NCBI RefSeq assembly: GCF_028610625.1
Contig: NZ_JAQQWU010000012.1
Location: forward strand, 1-64,000
DNA: 64,000 nucleotides
Origin: Guptibacillus spartinae
GTDB taxonomy: Bacteria > Bacillota > Bacilli > Bacillales > Guptibacillaceae
Reading direction: 5' to 3'
Shown here piece by piece: positions 6,615 through 16,135 of this stretch. Within the stretch, counting starts at the first letter, position 1. The number at the start of each line of letters is the position of its first letter. The translations under genes and the position numbers were made by a program. The notes below the pieces were generated by a model. It did not search any database. It worked only from the letters and a program-made list of their open reading frames with translations, and had not been told where the DNA came from.

Positions 6615-6644
6615 ATTTTATCATAGCTTTTATTGTGAGGGCAA
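6615..6644 (-). promoter_or_regulatory. Probable sigma-A promoter of tRNA-Ala
   Basis: TTGCCC and TAAAAT with an 18-bp spacer, about 35 bp upstream of the mature tRNA 5' end. Confidence 0.5.
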
Positions 6645-6969
6645 CTTCTTTTTTTCTAACAGTTAAAGGTAGACTAATTTTAATATACTTACTGTGTTTG
6701 CACGTTACATATTCGGCAGGATTCATCGACGTTCCCCTCCCCTCCTCCAAAGGCGCCATTTCAACCTTCAAGTGCCCACAAGTTAAGCGATTCTCTTCGA
6801 TTGTTGGTCCCATTTGAACTGACTAGTTTCATTATAAGCGTGCTCCTCTCCCACATGCCTGCCTATTTTTTTAGCACTCCAGTTGAGGAATCCCATGGCA
6901 AGTGATCCATTAGTATAAAAAAAATTTGATTCGACCACAATGTAAAAAAAAGTGTCAGGAGAATGTCCT
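6645..6969. other. Intergenic region between tRNA-Ala and the ger operon
   Basis: No convincing gene. Short ORFs on both strands overlap the tRNA promoter. A minus-strand 37-codon ORF starting at 6726 has a GGAGG-rich stretch upstream but no recognisable protein. The right end must hold the ger promoter, probably sporulation-specific; no clear motif was found. Confidence 0.5.
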
Positions 6970-8466
6970 ATGAGAAGGAAGCGCTCGAAACAAGCCTCCC
7001 CTCCTTATCATACAGACGACAGCTTGGTCATTTCTAAAGATGTGGAACAGAACATTAACCAAATCAAACAGTCCCTCGGAGATCCGTTTGATTTAATCAG
7101 TAAAATCTATTCATTCAATCATACTGCTTTCGCTTTATGTTATATTGACGGACTGATCCGTACGGAAGACATTGAACTGAACGTCATCCCTCCGCTGATG
7201 AACTGGTTCAAAGAAAATGACTCTCGAAATCATAGCATCAAAGATTTCCAACAACACATTCAAATCCCCAAAAATATGAAAGTAACGACTGATTATTCAG
7301 AGCTTCTGGCTGCCCTTCTAAGGGGTAACATCATTTTGCTTGTTCAAAAGGGAACAGAAGGCTATTTGATTTCTGATCAGTACTGGCAAACAAGAGCCAT
7401 TGAAGAACCAAGTTCCCAAACGATGGTCAGAGGTCCAAGAGAAGGGTTTGTCGAAACGCTTTCTATTAATTCAACGTTGATACGACGAAGAATCTCCAAT
7501 CCGAAATTAAGATTTAAAAGTTTCATCGTTGGAAAAGTCACGCAAACTTCTGTCATCGTAACTTATATCGAAGGATTAGTGAATGAAGAAGCGCTGAAGA
7601 TCGCCTGTCAGCGTATAAACGACTGTAAAGCACGAGAAGTATTCGAAACGGGCATGCTTGAAGAAATGATTGAAGATAAAGGGTATACACCTTTCCCTAC
7701 CCTAATCGATACAGAAAGACCGGATGTTGTGTCTTCTGCTCTTGTAGAAGGTAAGTTAGCCATTATGATGGAAGGCACTCCTTTTGCTTTAATCGGACCT
7801 GCTACTCTTAATTCCTATTTTCAGACGGCAGAAGACTATTACAACCGATTTGATTTATCGACTTTTCTACGTCTCATCCGTTTGATCGCTTTTTGGATCG
7901 CCTTTGCTTTACCCGCGTCATTTGTTGCCCTAACGACCTTCCATCAAGAGTTGATTCCAACCGATCTGTTAATCAGCTTAGCTGCACAGAGAGAGGGGCT
8001 GCCTTTTCCAGCACTAGTGGAAGCACTGATCATGGAAACTGTTTTTGAAATTCTTAGAGAAGCCGGGTTACGCATGCCAAGACCAATCGGACCTGCTGTA
8101 TCGATCGTTGGCGCCATCGTCATCGGGGACGCTGCGGTTTCTGCGGGACTTGTTTCACCCGCTATCGTTATTGTTGTCTCTCTTACAGCGATATCAAGTT
8201 TCGCCAACCCTTATTATTCTATTGCTGGTTCAGTCCGTATGCTCCGTTTTATATTGATGATATTCGCAGCTTCTGCAGGTATTTTCGGGGTGTTCATTTT
8301 TACGATGATCATCTGCATCCATCTCGTTTCATTAAAGTCACTGGGACAACCTTATATGGCCCCATTCGCTCCTTTTTCTTTAAAAAAGCAGAAGGATACG
8401 CTATTACGGTTTCCATTGTGGTGGAGTAAACGGAAAAATAGAAGGAACGGGGAGATTTTAAAATGA
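6970..8466 (+). CDS. GerA-type spore germinant receptor, A subunit
   Basis: About 498 residues, the usual length for GerAA/GerBA/GerKA. Soluble N-terminal half (two-part NTD with MVRGPREGFVE, a family hallmark) and a C-terminal membrane domain with about five segments (about 290-470, including PRPIGPAVSIVGAIVIGDAAV). With the B and C subunits it forms the inner-spore-membrane complex that responds to small germinants. The ATG follows AGGAGAATGTCCT; a GTG six codons earlier is less likely. It overlaps the C-subunit gene by 4 bp. The germinant cannot be predicted. Confidence 0.93.
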   Translation: MRRKRSKQASPPYHTDDSLVISKDVEQNINQIKQSLGDPFDLISKIYSFNHTAFALCYIDGLIRTEDIELNVIPPLMNWFKENDSRNHSIKDFQQHIQIPKNMKVTTDYSELLAALLRGNIILLVQKGTEGYLISDQYWQTRAIEEPSSQTMVRGPREGFVETLSINSTLIRRRISNPKLRFKSFIVGKVTQTSVIVTYIEGLVNEEALKIACQRINDCKAREVFETGMLEEMIEDKGYTPFPTLIDTERPDVVSSALVEGKLAIMMEGTPFALIGPATLNSYFQTAEDYYNRFDLSTFLRLIRLIAFWIAFALPASFVALTTFHQELIPTDLLISLAAQREGLPFPALVEALIMETVFEILREAGLRMPRPIGPAVSIVGAIVIGDAAVSAGLVSPAIVIVVSLTAISSFANPYYSIAGSVRMLRFILMIFAASAGIFGVFIFTMIICIHLVSLKSLGQPYMAPFAPFSLKKQKDTLLRFPLWWSKRKNRRNGEILK

Positions 8467-9662
8467 AGTTTTATTCCGCCCTCTTATTAGCAATTCTTGT
8501 TATCTTGGGAGGATGCAGCCGGCAGGAAGAACTGAATGAGCTGCTGATTCTAACAGGGATTGGCGTAGATCTAGGAGAAAACGATACAGTAAAAGTTACG
8601 TTTCAAGCAGTAAATCCTCAGGCTCAGGCGGGAGGTGAAGCCGGGGGAGGAAGTGCCAGTCAAGCCCAAAGCTATACCTTTGAAAGCGAGGGTGAAGATA
8701 TGATTGAGGCCGTATTTAAGGCGAGAAACTTTTTATCTAGGAAGTTGTTTTTTGCCCATATTTCTTCCCTTCTCATTAGTGAAGAATTTGCCAGAGAACG
8801 TGGAATCAAGGAAATTTCCGATTTTGTTGAACGTCATTATGATATCAGGGATAATTACTTACTCTTTATTACGAAAGATGAAACTGCATCTACTATACTG
8901 AAAACATTTACACCGCTTGATAACTCGTCCACTAAAAACATCGAAAACCTGACAAAAGTAAGGGGAGGAACACTCGGCATCAAGAACGGCACAAAACTAG
9001 AGGACTTCATCCGTGCACGGTACGGGGAAGACCGAGATCCGGTGGTAATGGGTGTCGAAAAAGTAGATAAACAAGCAAGCTCGACTAAAACAGAATCCTT
9101 GAATGACATCGAAGGGAATAAAGGTGCTTTACGATTAACCGGATTAGCATTGTTCGATAAAGATTATTTAGTAAACTGGCTCTCTTACAAAGATTCGAAT
9201 GCTCTGATCATGATTACCAAGAAGTTAGATGATGTTATATCCTATACTGTGAAATGCCCTGATGATCAAGGAACAATTGGTTTCTTACTCAAAGAAATAG
9301 AAATAAAAGCAGAACCGAAGATCGTTAATGAACAATTAAATTACTCCGTTCAGTTAAAGGGAAATATTAATTTACAAGGGCTTTCATGCAACCTCAAACT
9401 ATCCACCGAGCAAGGAGTCAATGAACTGCAAACGATCATAAACGAGGACATAGAAACTGATTTACGGACCGCGCTCACAAACGCTATAGCATCTCAGTTA
9501 GATTACTTCGGGATTAAGAACCAATTATCCCGTAACCAACCCGATGAGTGGGAAAAAGTGAAAGATGACTGGAGTAATTTATATGAAAACATGTCGATTA
9601 ACACAGACGTGAACATCTATCTCGAGTCTCCAGGTTCGAGAGTGAATAACAATGAAGAATAA
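8463..9662 (+). CDS. GerC-type germinant receptor lipoprotein (Ger(x)C)
   Basis: 399 residues with signal peptide and lipobox LGGC (cysteine 18). The body matches the Ger(x)C family: ELNELLILTGIGVD near the N terminus, KARNFLSRKLFFAH, and a C-terminal domain ending in a helix-strand run. It is the lipid-anchored C subunit of the germinant receptor on the outer face of the inner spore membrane. ATGA overlap with the A-subunit gene and 11-bp overlap with the small next gene indicate one transcript. Gene order A-C-D-B is one of several seen in Bacillaceae. Confidence 0.92.
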   Translation: MKFYSALLLAILVILGGCSRQEELNELLILTGIGVDLGENDTVKVTFQAVNPQAQAGGEAGGGSASQAQSYTFESEGEDMIEAVFKARNFLSRKLFFAHISSLLISEEFARERGIKEISDFVERHYDIRDNYLLFITKDETASTILKTFTPLDNSSTKNIENLTKVRGGTLGIKNGTKLEDFIRARYGEDRDPVVMGVEKVDKQASSTKTESLNDIEGNKGALRLTGLALFDKDYLVNWLSYKDSNALIMITKKLDDVISYTVKCPDDQGTIGFLLKEIEIKAEPKIVNEQLNYSVQLKGNINLQGLSCNLKLSTEQGVNELQTIINEDIETDLRTALTNAIASQLDYFGIKNQLSRNQPDEWEKVKDDWSNLYENMSINTDVNIYLESPGSRVNNNEE

Positions 9663-9822
9663 TAAACGGAAGTTAAAAGAAAAACTGATCATCACGGGTG
9701 TATGGCTTTTCTCCATCGTCTATATGTTCGGCTACCTTTATGATCTGCCAATCTTCCCTGTAACTAAGGGGTTGAAGGCAGTTTTTGAACCTATTTATTA
9801 CGGCATGTTCGGAGGTCCATGA
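9652..9822 (+). CDS. Small membrane protein of the ger operon (D-type)
   Basis: A 56-residue protein, too short for many gene callers: basic N terminus (MKNNKRKLKEK), one clear membrane segment (about 12-31, IITGVWLFSIVYMFGYLY) and a hydrophobic C-terminal end. The ATG overlaps the C-subunit gene and the TGA overlaps the B-subunit start region, so translation is probably coupled. Small one- or two-TM D proteins encoded in ger operons are known in Bacillus and Priestia, where they modulate receptor function. The assignment rests on position and topology rather than sequence. Confidence 0.75.
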   Translation: MKNNKRKLKEKLIITGVWLFSIVYMFGYLYDLPIFPVTKGLKAVFEPIYYGMFGGP

Positions 9823-10913
9823 TGAATATTCAACTTTCAAAACGGCAATTAATTTTGGTCATCTTTAACTTCGTTGTTTTCAGCTCTATTCTCATGGCCC
9901 CTGCCATCACTGTCGTTTCAGCCAAACAGGATGGGTGGATAGCGATGCTCATTGCCCTGATTATAGGACTGATTTTAAATATTCTTTATCTTTTTCTTTT
10001 TAAAAAGTACAATTATCCTTCATTATTCGAGCTGATGAACCGAGCAGCTGGGAAATGGGGCGGAACTGTGATGAACATCTTGATTATATTTTACGCTCTT
10101 CACCTTGCAGCTTTGGTTGTAAGAAATTTAAGTAATTTTATGGTAGCTAGTGTTGTGCCCTACTCACATCCCTGGACATACCAAATGCTCATTATCATTA
10201 TTGTCATGTACTCAGCAGCTTTAGGAGTAAAAAATTTATTCCTTTTGAATGATTTATTGTTCCCCTTCGTCATTTTTCTCACGGTTTTTTCCCTTTTGTT
10301 GATGACCAAAGATTTCTCCTTGTTGGAACTAAAGCCATTCTTACACGCGGGAACTTCTTCCATTTTTCAAGGAGCCTATACCACACTCGGCTTTCCTTTT
10401 ATTGAAGTATTACTAATAGGAGCTTTTTTTCAATATGTTCAGAAAAAAGAAAAGCTCATGCTTGCCTACTTGTCTGGTATCGCTGCAGGCGGCCTCGTAT
10501 TGGTTATCACCGTCTTTATCATCATTGGAGGTGAGGGGACATATATAGTCGCGAGAGAAACGTTCCCCACGTATTCTGTACTAAGGGATATTGATTTTAT
10601 TACTGTTTTAGAACGAGTAGAAATCCTGCTTGCCGTGGCCTGGATGATCGGGTTGTTCGTCAAAATCTGTGTGTGCTTCCTAGTCGTTATGATGGGTCTG
10701 AAACATCTATCAGGATCTAAAACGTATCGTCCCTATCTTATCCCGATCGGTATTTTGATTTGGGCAATGAGCAATCACCTTCATAAGACAGTTATGGACT
10801 TCAGTAACTTTGTTTCTACGATCTGGACGATGTACTGGTTAACTCTCTACTGTTTCATTATTTTCGTTTTTCTCATTGGTTTATTTAGAAAAAAACAGAT
10901 GAGTATGAATTAA
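9822..10913 (+). CDS. GerB-type germinant receptor permease subunit
   Basis: 363 residues with about ten hydrophobic segments and the APC-like fold of endospore germination permeases. Family features: N-terminal LSKRQLILVIFNFVV and an interior GAYTTLGFPFIEVL-like stretch. The B subunit binds the germinant in the receptor complex. The second of two adjacent ATGs has the better spacing from GGAGGTCC. It ends the operon and is followed at once by a strong terminator. The three receptor subunits plus D all look intact. Confidence 0.92.
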   Translation: MNIQLSKRQLILVIFNFVVFSSILMAPAITVVSAKQDGWIAMLIALIIGLILNILYLFLFKKYNYPSLFELMNRAAGKWGGTVMNILIIFYALHLAALVVRNLSNFMVASVVPYSHPWTYQMLIIIIVMYSAALGVKNLFLLNDLLFPFVIFLTVFSLLLMTKDFSLLELKPFLHAGTSSIFQGAYTTLGFPFIEVLLIGAFFQYVQKKEKLMLAYLSGIAAGGLVLVITVFIIIGGEGTYIVARETFPTYSVLRDIDFITVLERVEILLAVAWMIGLFVKICVCFLVVMMGLKHLSGSKTYRPYLIPIGILIWAMSNHLHKTVMDFSNFVSTIWTMYWLTLYCFIIFVFLIGLFRKKQMSMN

Positions 10914-10952
10914 AAATGCCTGAAGGATCCCATTAGATCCTTCAGGCATTTT
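10914..10952 (+). terminator. Terminator of the ger operon
   Basis: Stem AAAATGCCTGAAGGATC with its perfect complement around a CCATTA loop, ending in TTTT; T-rich on both strands, so bidirectional. Confidence 0.9.
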
Positions 10953-11070
10953 ACGTTTATTATGAGAGTTAGACGCTTTATTCTCTACGCTTATGTCCCC
11001 GATGAGAGATGGTTGAATTCTTATGAGACAGTGGAAAGGTCACGTCACGGTTCAAATCCCATGCTCATTG

Positions 11071-11097
11071 AAAAGAAACGCCGTCTCCCAGCGTTTC
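11071..11097 (-). terminator. Terminator of yggT
   Basis: Minus-strand stem GAAACGC/GCGTTTC followed by TTTTCAA just after the yggT stop. Confidence 0.6.
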
Positions 11098-11102
11098 CTC
11101 TC

Positions 11103-11411
11103 CTACCTTCTCTCTCGGCTCGTTAATCCCATCGCAACAAATCGTACAATTAATGACGCGATAATACTATACACGACAAGTGCAAACACCGCAGAGAATT
11201 CTACGACATAGCCACCGGCAAATTCCGTCGTTGGAAAGATATTTCGAAATGGATATAATAATGGCGCTGAAAAGTCATAGATCCACTGCACGAATGGTGC
11301 TGTCGGATTTGCGCTGAACAACTTCAGCAATATGCGAATTCCAAGAATCGCTTCGATGATGCCGAAAATCAGGCGTACGAGCGACACGAGGAATGAGGAT
11401 AGTGCTCTCAT
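11103..11411 (-). CDS. YggT family membrane protein
   Basis: 102 residues with two membrane hairpins and the family signature ANPTAPFVQWIYDFSAPLLYPFRNIFP (shown as ANPTAPFV, then PLLYPFRNIFP, about 34-60). YggT proteins are small inner-membrane proteins of uncertain role; relatives (YlmG) sit in division gene clusters and plastid homologues affect membrane and nucleoid organisation. Here it stands alone between the ger operon and the divergent yugO. ATG is the first start in frame, without a strong ribosome site. Confidence 0.8.
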   Translation of the reverse strand: MRALSSFLVSLVRLIFGIIEAILGIRILLKLFSANPTAPFVQWIYDFSAPLLYPFRNIFPTTEFAGGYVVEFSAVFALVVYSIIASLIVRFVAMGLTSRERR

Positions 11412-11533
11412 GTTTCTTCACCCTTTTTGAACTGACATATCCTTTCTTTACCCTGCTTCGATTGATCACACACGTGTCGTTTTTTTCCAGTGATTGATGG
11501 GCATAATGGATGGAGAGAAAGGAGCGTTTTGTT

Positions 11534-12526
11534 TTGAGAATCCGTGACTTAGTTTATTATATATCGCGCTATCCACCTGTATTACAACTCGGTGCGCTCA
11601 TTGTGTTGATCCTTATTGCAATGGGCTTTGTGATGCATCTGGTCGAGCCGAAGATGTTTCCAAGTGTATTTGATGGCGTGTGGTTTGCGATTGTAACGGC
11701 TTCAACCATAGGATATGGTGATACATCGCCTGCGACAATTCGAGGAAAATCCGTCGCGATGGTGTTTATCATGTTTGGCGCTGGATTTATGACGTTTTAT
11801 ATGGCGAAGCTCGCCTCTTCCTTTGTGATGACCCAGGGGGCACTCGGACGCGGTGAGCGTAGTTATGAGCGGGCGAATCACGTTGTGGTAGTTGGATGGA
11901 ATTCACGAAGTCGACATACCATTCAAGCTCTATTATCCAACAAGCCGGAGCGTTCCATTGTCCTTGTTGACCATTCTCTTACAGAGAACCCGCTTCAAAA
12001 AGAAGGCATTCATTTTATTCGAGGTAATCCTGGTGAAGACAGCACATTGCGGAAGGCAAAGGTTAGTGATGCGCATACCGTTTTAATAACGGCTGATCAA
12101 TATAAAAGTGAAATGGAAGTTGATATGCAGACGATCCTTACGCTGCTCACAGTAAAAGGGATCAATCCGTCAGTATACACAATCGTAGAGATTCTCTCAC
12201 CTGAGCAAATTGTTAATGCGGAGCGAGCGGGTGCGGATGAAATTATTGAAAGCGCACACCTGCTTAGTACGGTTATGACGAACAGCGTCTTTTCACATGG
12301 AATCTCAACCACATTGCTTGAAATGCTGACGCATTTAAAGCCAAACCAACTAGGTTTTATGCGTGCAGAAGCTTTCAGTGAGGAGTCGTTTTGTGATGTG
12401 GCTCAGCAATTAAATGAAAAGGATATTTTAATGATTGGGGTAAAAAGAGGAAGCGAGCTTGTCATGAACCCCTCCCCTTCGTTTCTTATTGAGACATATG
12501 ATCTCTTACTTGTGATTCACACGTAA
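11534..12526 (+). CDS. yugO: Potassium channel protein with RCK domain (YugO-like)
   Basis: About 330 residues. Two membrane helices flank the selectivity filter TIGYGD (about 58-63), followed by a TrkA-N/RCK Rossmann domain (HVVVVGWNSRSRHTI from about 111) and a short C-terminal domain. It is a two-TM K+ channel gated by ligand binding to the RCK domain; the B. subtilis homologue mediates potassium signalling in biofilms. The TTG start follows GAAAGGAG at 9 nt and is preferred over an in-frame ATG eight codons earlier. Convergent with yugN, overlapping it by 10 bp, as next to pgi in B. subtilis. Confidence 0.9.
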   Translation: MRIRDLVYYISRYPPVLQLGALIVLILIAMGFVMHLVEPKMFPSVFDGVWFAIVTASTIGYGDTSPATIRGKSVAMVFIMFGAGFMTFYMAKLASSFVMTQGALGRGERSYERANHVVVVGWNSRSRHTIQALLSNKPERSIVLVDHSLTENPLQKEGIHFIRGNPGEDSTLRKAKVSDAHTVLITADQYKSEMEVDMQTILTLLTVKGINPSVYTIVEILSPEQIVNAERAGADEIIESAHLLSTVMTNSVFSHGISTTLLEMLTHLKPNQLGFMRAEAFSEESFCDVAQQLNEKDILMIGVKRGSELVMNPSPSFLIETYDLLLVIHT

Positions 12527-12927
12527 GGCAAGAGAGCCGCGTCAAGCTCTTTTACGTAACGCTCTCCGTATTTCATCCACTTTTCATCAATTTCAGCATC
12601 TTTATCGGTTGGTTCTTGAAACTGGTTAAACGATGCGGAGATATTCCCAATATTGCCTTCAGGATCCACTCCTGCCTGGTACATATGTGAGAGCATGAAC
12701 GGCTGGCCAACTTCTACGATTGCGCCATCCGCATCAAGCTCTTTTTTTACGGCTTTAATTGGGACGCGTAGGAAAAGATAGCCGTCTTCATCATCGATTT
12801 TGTAATCAAAATAGCCATGATCATATTCCCACCCTCCTCCGTAGCTATAGCCTAATTGACGGAGCTTGTCTTCCATAATACTAAGTTCAATCGTTTTTCC
12901 TTTGAGCACGGAATCCATTGGAATCAT
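12517..12927 (-). CDS. yugN: YugN-like family protein
   Basis: 136 residues, cytoplasmic, matching the YugN-like family by its start (IPMDSVLKGKTIEL) and neighbourhood between yugO and pgi. Function unknown; the fold appears alpha/beta (GWEYDHGYFDYKI, GYLFLRVPIKAV). The ATG behind GGGAGGCAGCACCT is chosen; longer in-frame versions lack a ribosome site. Convergent overlap with yugO means both transcripts read into each other. Confidence 0.8.
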   Translation of the reverse strand: MIPMDSVLKGKTIELSIMEDKLRQLGYSYGGGWEYDHGYFDYKIDDEDGYLFLRVPIKAVKKELDADGAIVEVGQPFMLSHMYQAGVDPEGNIGNISASFNQFQEPTDKDAEIDEKWMKYGERYVKELDAALLPYV

Positions 12928-12989
12928 AGGTGCTGCCTCCCTGTTTACGTAGTCTACGCTTATCGTGTCCAAACAGGGGAATTTCATGA

Positions 12990-13018
12990 TAAAAAAAGCG
13001 CAAGCGGGTAGGCGCTTG
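12990..13018 (-). terminator. Second terminator downstream of pgi
   Basis: Stem CAAGCG/CGCTTG followed on the minus strand by GCGCTTTTTTT. With the adjacent hairpin it forms a tandem terminator between pgi and yugN. Confidence 0.65.
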
Positions 13019-13027
13019 AGCAAAATT

Positions 13028-13056
13028 AAAAAAAGAGAGCGCCGCTGCGCTCTCTT
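13028..13056 (-). terminator. Terminator of pgi
   Basis: Perfect 8-bp stem GAGAGCGC/GCGCTCTC with a 4-nt loop, followed by TTTTTTTAATTTTG on the minus strand. Confidence 0.9.
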
Positions 13057-13065
13057 TCGTTCGTT

Positions 13066-14427
13066 CTATTCGTTTGTCTTAAGGCGATCCTCAAGCTCTG
13101 CTTTTTCTTTTTCGAATCCTGGTTTACCAAGAAGCGCAAACATATTTGTTTTGTATGCTTCTACACCTGGCTGATCGAATGGATTCACGCCAAGTAGGTA
13201 ACCGGAAACGGCACATGCTTTTTCAAAGAAGTAAGCAAGGTAACCGAAGTGGTAAGGCGTCATTTCAGGGATGTTCACGATCAAGTTCGGAACGTCACCA
13301 TCTGTATGAGCAAGCATCGTACCTTCAAATGCTTTCTGGTTTACAAAGTCCATCGTTTCACCAGCAAGGTAGTTCAGCTTGTCTAGGTTTTTGTCGTCTT
13401 CTTCGATTGTGATTTCATGACGCGCTTTCCCTACGTTCAATACGGTTTCAAACAGGCTACGACGGCCGTCTTGAACGTATTGTCCCATGGAGTGAAGGTC
13501 AGTTGAGAAGTCGACTGATGCAGGATAAAGACCTTTATTGTCTTTTCCTTCACTTTCGCCAAAGAGCTGCTTCCACCACTCAGAGAAATAGTGTAAAGAT
13601 GGCTCATAGTTCACTAGAAGCTCGATGTTCTTACCTTTGTTGTAAAGAGCATTTCGAACCGCTGCATACTGATAAGCTTCGTTTGAAGCGATGTCAGATG
13701 TGTTCAGGTCATCTTGCGCGTCTTGAGCACCTTTCATCATTTCTTCGATTGAAATTCCGCTTGCTGCGATTGGAAGAAGTCCAACAGCTGTAAGAACAGA
13801 ATAACGACCACCTACGTCATCAGGAATCACGAAGCTTTCGTATCCTTCTTCGTCAGCAAGTGTTTTAAGTGCACCTTTTGACTTGTCAGTTGTAGCATAG
13901 ATGCGACGACGCGCTTCTTCAACACCGTATTTCTCTTCAAGGAACTTACGGAAAATACGGAACGCGATTGCGGGCTCTGTTGTTGTACCAGATTTTGAAA
14001 TCACGTTAACAGAAACGTCTTTTCCTTCAAGTACGCTGAAAAGATCCTTCACGTAAGTGGAGCTAATGTTGTTACCCACGAAGAACACTTGTGGTGTCTT
14101 GCGCTCTTCTTTTGTTAGTACATTATAGAAAGAATGGTTAAGCATTTCAATCGCTGCACGAGCGCCTAAATAAGAACCACCAATCCCAACGACAAGAAGA
14201 ACATCAGAATCTGATTTGATTTTCTCAGCTGATTTCTGAATGCGTGAGAATTCTTCTTTATCATAATCATGCGGAAGCGTTAGCCAGCCAAGAAAATCAT
14301 TCCCAGCTCCTGTTCCATTATGTAGCGCTTCGTGTGCAGCCTTCACTGCATCCGCCATGTATGTTACTTCATGTTCGCCAACAAACGACAATGCTTTTGA
14401 ATAATCAAAACTTACTTTTGAAGTCAT
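13066..14427 (-). CDS. pgi: Glucose-6-phosphate isomerase
   Basis: 453 residues, as expected for Bacillus PGI. It interconverts glucose 6-phosphate and fructose 6-phosphate in the cytoplasm. Seen: the SIS phosphate-binding core ([18 protein letters not shown], then [14 protein letters not shown]), [11 protein letters not shown] with the catalytic region, and the C-terminal [14 protein letters not shown] signature with its active-site lysine. The ATG of MTSKVSF follows TTGGAGGCTAACGAT; four extra residues upstream are unlikely. Transcribed alone and ended by two terminators. Confidence 0.97.
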   Translation of the reverse strand: MTSKVSFDYSKALSFVGEHEVTYMADAVKAAHEALHNGTGAGNDFLGWLTLPHDYDKEEFSRIQKSAEKIKSDSDVLLVVGIGGSYLGARAAIEMLNHSFYNVLTKEERKTPQVFFVGNNISSTYVKDLFSVLEGKDVSVNVISKSGTTTEPAIAFRIFRKFLEEKYGVEEARRRIYATTDKSKGALKTLADEEGYESFVIPDDVGGRYSVLTAVGLLPIAASGISIEEMMKGAQDAQDDLNTSDIASNEAYQYAAVRNALYNKGKNIELLVNYEPSLHYFSEWWKQLFGESEGKDNKGLYPASVDFSTDLHSMGQYVQDGRRSLFETVLNVGKARHEITIEEDDKNLDKLNYLAGETMDFVNQKAFEGTMLAHTDGDVPNLIVNIPEMTPYHFGYLAYFFEKACAVSGYLLGVNPFDQPGVEAYKTNMFALLGKPGFEKEKAELEDRLKTNE

Positions 14428-14600
14428 ATCGTTAGCCTCCAATTATCATTTTTTGTTCAGTACCCACATTTTACTTTAGCCCAAGACCTAATCGAAATCA
14501 AGAACGCCGATCTATGTAAGCGATTACCTAACGAGATTTCTTTTGAAACGCATTTGCCTTTTTGTTTTTATTCCCTTCAGGTGACAAATTTCTTCGCTCG

Positions 14601-14740
14601 ATTTTTGACCCATTCGATTGAAACCAGAGTTTCAATCGCCTTTAAGCGGAGCTTAAAGGTCGCTGTGTTCGGCAGCCCAGGTGAGCAAATTCAAGTGCGG
14701 TAACCAGGGCTGCCGAACACAGCGTAAATGGGTCAAAAAT
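14601..14740. other. 140-bp multi-hairpin (four-way-junction) element
   Basis: Outer 14-bp stem (ATTTTTGACCCATT at 14601, AATGGGTCAAAAAT ending 14740) encloses three perfect hairpins: 9 bp (CGATTGAAA/TTTCAATCG), 9 bp with a 3-nt loop (CCTTTAAGC/GCTTAAAGG) and 18 bp (CGCTGTGTTCGGCAGCCC with its complement, 28-nt loop). The hairpins pack almost without unpaired bases, so one strand can fold into a cruciform-like cloverleaf. It lies between yugJ and pgi, both on the minus strand, and encodes no ORF. It could be a structured RNA, a DNA-folding mobile repeat or a complex terminator. Confidence 0.75.
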
Positions 14741-14762
14741 CATTCAAAGCTAAACCGCATAA

Positions 14763-14790
14763 CAAAAAGAACCGCTCCAACCGGAACGGT
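14763..14790 (-). terminator. Terminator of yugJ
   Basis: Stem ACCGTTCC/GGAGCGGT (one G-U) followed by TCTTTTTGTT on the minus strand. Confidence 0.75.
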
Positions 14791-14805
14791 CCTCATCATT
14801 TTCAC

Positions 14806-15969
14806 TTATAGAGAAGCTTTCAAAATCGCCATTACGTCGTCGCGCTCAAGGGATTTGAAATTACCGAACGGGCCATTAGCCATCGCACGGTCAGCGATCA
14901 AATCAAGCTGGCTATCGTCAATGTCGTAATCAGCAAGACGGTTTGGAGCACCAAGGCTGCTCCAGAATGCGCTTAGCTTATCGATCCCTTCTAGGGCGAT
15001 ATCGCGATCTGACTTACCTTCTTCACTTACGCTAAGAACTTTGACAGCAAGACGCTTGAACTTATCAACGTCCACGTCAAGGTTGTGTTTCATCAAGTTC
15101 GGGAAGAGAATCGCTAGGCCACCAGCGTGTGGAATATCATACACAGCAGATACCGCGTGCTCGATATTATGAGAAGCCCAGTCACCGCGAACACCCATCT
15201 GTAGGGATTGGTTAAGCGCTACTGTACCACTCAACATGATTGTTGCACGGTGGTCGTAGTTCTGCATATCTTCAATCAATTTTGGAGCAGTATTCATCAC
15301 TGTTTCAAGCACAGAGAACTGCATGTTTTCTTGAAGCTCTGTATTTGATTCAGGGTGAAGATACTGTTCAAGTACGTGAGACATCATGTCCACCATGCCG
15401 TAAACTGTATGGTTTTTTGGCACTGTGTACGTGTTCTCAGGATCTAGAATAGAGAATGTTGGGAAGACAAGTGGATGTCCCCAGCCGTATTTCTCTTGTG
15501 TATCCCAGTTCGTAATAACAGAACCAGCGTTCATTTCTGAACCAGTGGCAGCGAGCGTTAGAACTGTACCGAATGGAAGAGCTGCTTCGGGAGCTGCTTT
15601 CTTCGTTACAAAGTCCCAAACGTCTCCATCATATTTAGCTCCAGCAGAAATTGCTTTAGTGCAGTCAATGACACTTCCGCCACCAACTGCTAGGATGAAA
15701 TCAATATCATTTTCTTTACAAATGTCGACACCTTTATGAACAGTTGTGAGGCGTGGGTTTGGTTCAACGCCGCTAAGTTCAAATACTTCAGCACCGATTT
15801 CGTTTAATGTGTTCATTACGCTATCGTAAACACCGTTTTTCTTAATGCTTCCTCCGCCATAAACAACGAGGACTTTTTTTCCGTATTTTGGAACTTCCGT
15901 TTTGAGCGCTTCAAGCTGCCCTTTACCGAAGATCAATTTTGTTGGATTTTGGTAAGTAAAATTATTCAA
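14806..15969 (-). CDS. yugJ: Iron-containing alcohol dehydrogenase (YugJ-like)
   Basis: 387 residues of the group III (butanol dehydrogenase type) family. The N-terminal domain binds NAD(P)H ([17 protein letters not shown], then [14 protein letters not shown]). The C-terminal helical domain supplies the metal ligands in [13 protein letters not shown] and [20 protein letters not shown]. It reduces aldehydes to alcohols or the reverse; the physiological substrate is unknown. AGGAGGACATACC precedes the ATG. The B. subtilis relatives yugJ/yugK lie in the same position beside pgi. Confidence 0.92.
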   Translation of the reverse strand: MNNFTYQNPTKLIFGKGQLEALKTEVPKYGKKVLVVYGGGSIKKNGVYDSVMNTLNEIGAEVFELSGVEPNPRLTTVHKGVDICKENDIDFILAVGGGSVIDCTKAISAGAKYDGDVWDFVTKKAAPEAALPFGTVLTLAATGSEMNAGSVITNWDTQEKYGWGHPLVFPTFSILDPENTYTVPKNHTVYGMVDMMSHVLEQYLHPESNTELQENMQFSVLETVMNTAPKLIEDMQNYDHRATIMLSGTVALNQSLQMGVRGDWASHNIEHAVSAVYDIPHAGGLAILFPNLMKHNLDVDVDKFKRLAVKVLSVSEEGKSDRDIALEGIDKLSAFWSSLGAPNRLADYDIDDSQLDLIADRAMANGPFGNFKSLERDDVMAILKASL

Positions 15970-16135
15970 TGGTATGTCCTCCTTTATTTCAAATCAGGTT
16001 TATTATGCCTCATACCATATTAAAAATAAAGCAATCTGCTTAAAGGAAGGATGTGGTGATTCAATGTATAATCTGACGGCATTTATCTCATCTTATAAAT
16101 GAATCATTATGTTTTCTAATAAAGGAGGGTGTCTT

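Noticed and set aside
6613-6813. 66-codon minus-strand ORF, or a 37-codon version starting at 6726.
   Set aside because: It overlaps the tRNA promoter and shows no recognisable protein; the GGAGG-rich stretch may be incidental.
11000-11071. tRNA-like stretch: 72 nt with a 7-bp acceptor-like pairing (CGATGAG/CTCATTG) and a GGTTCAAATCC loop.
   Set aside because: The T stem (CACGG/CCCAT) does not pair and no anticodon stem forms. At most a remnant; probably chance.
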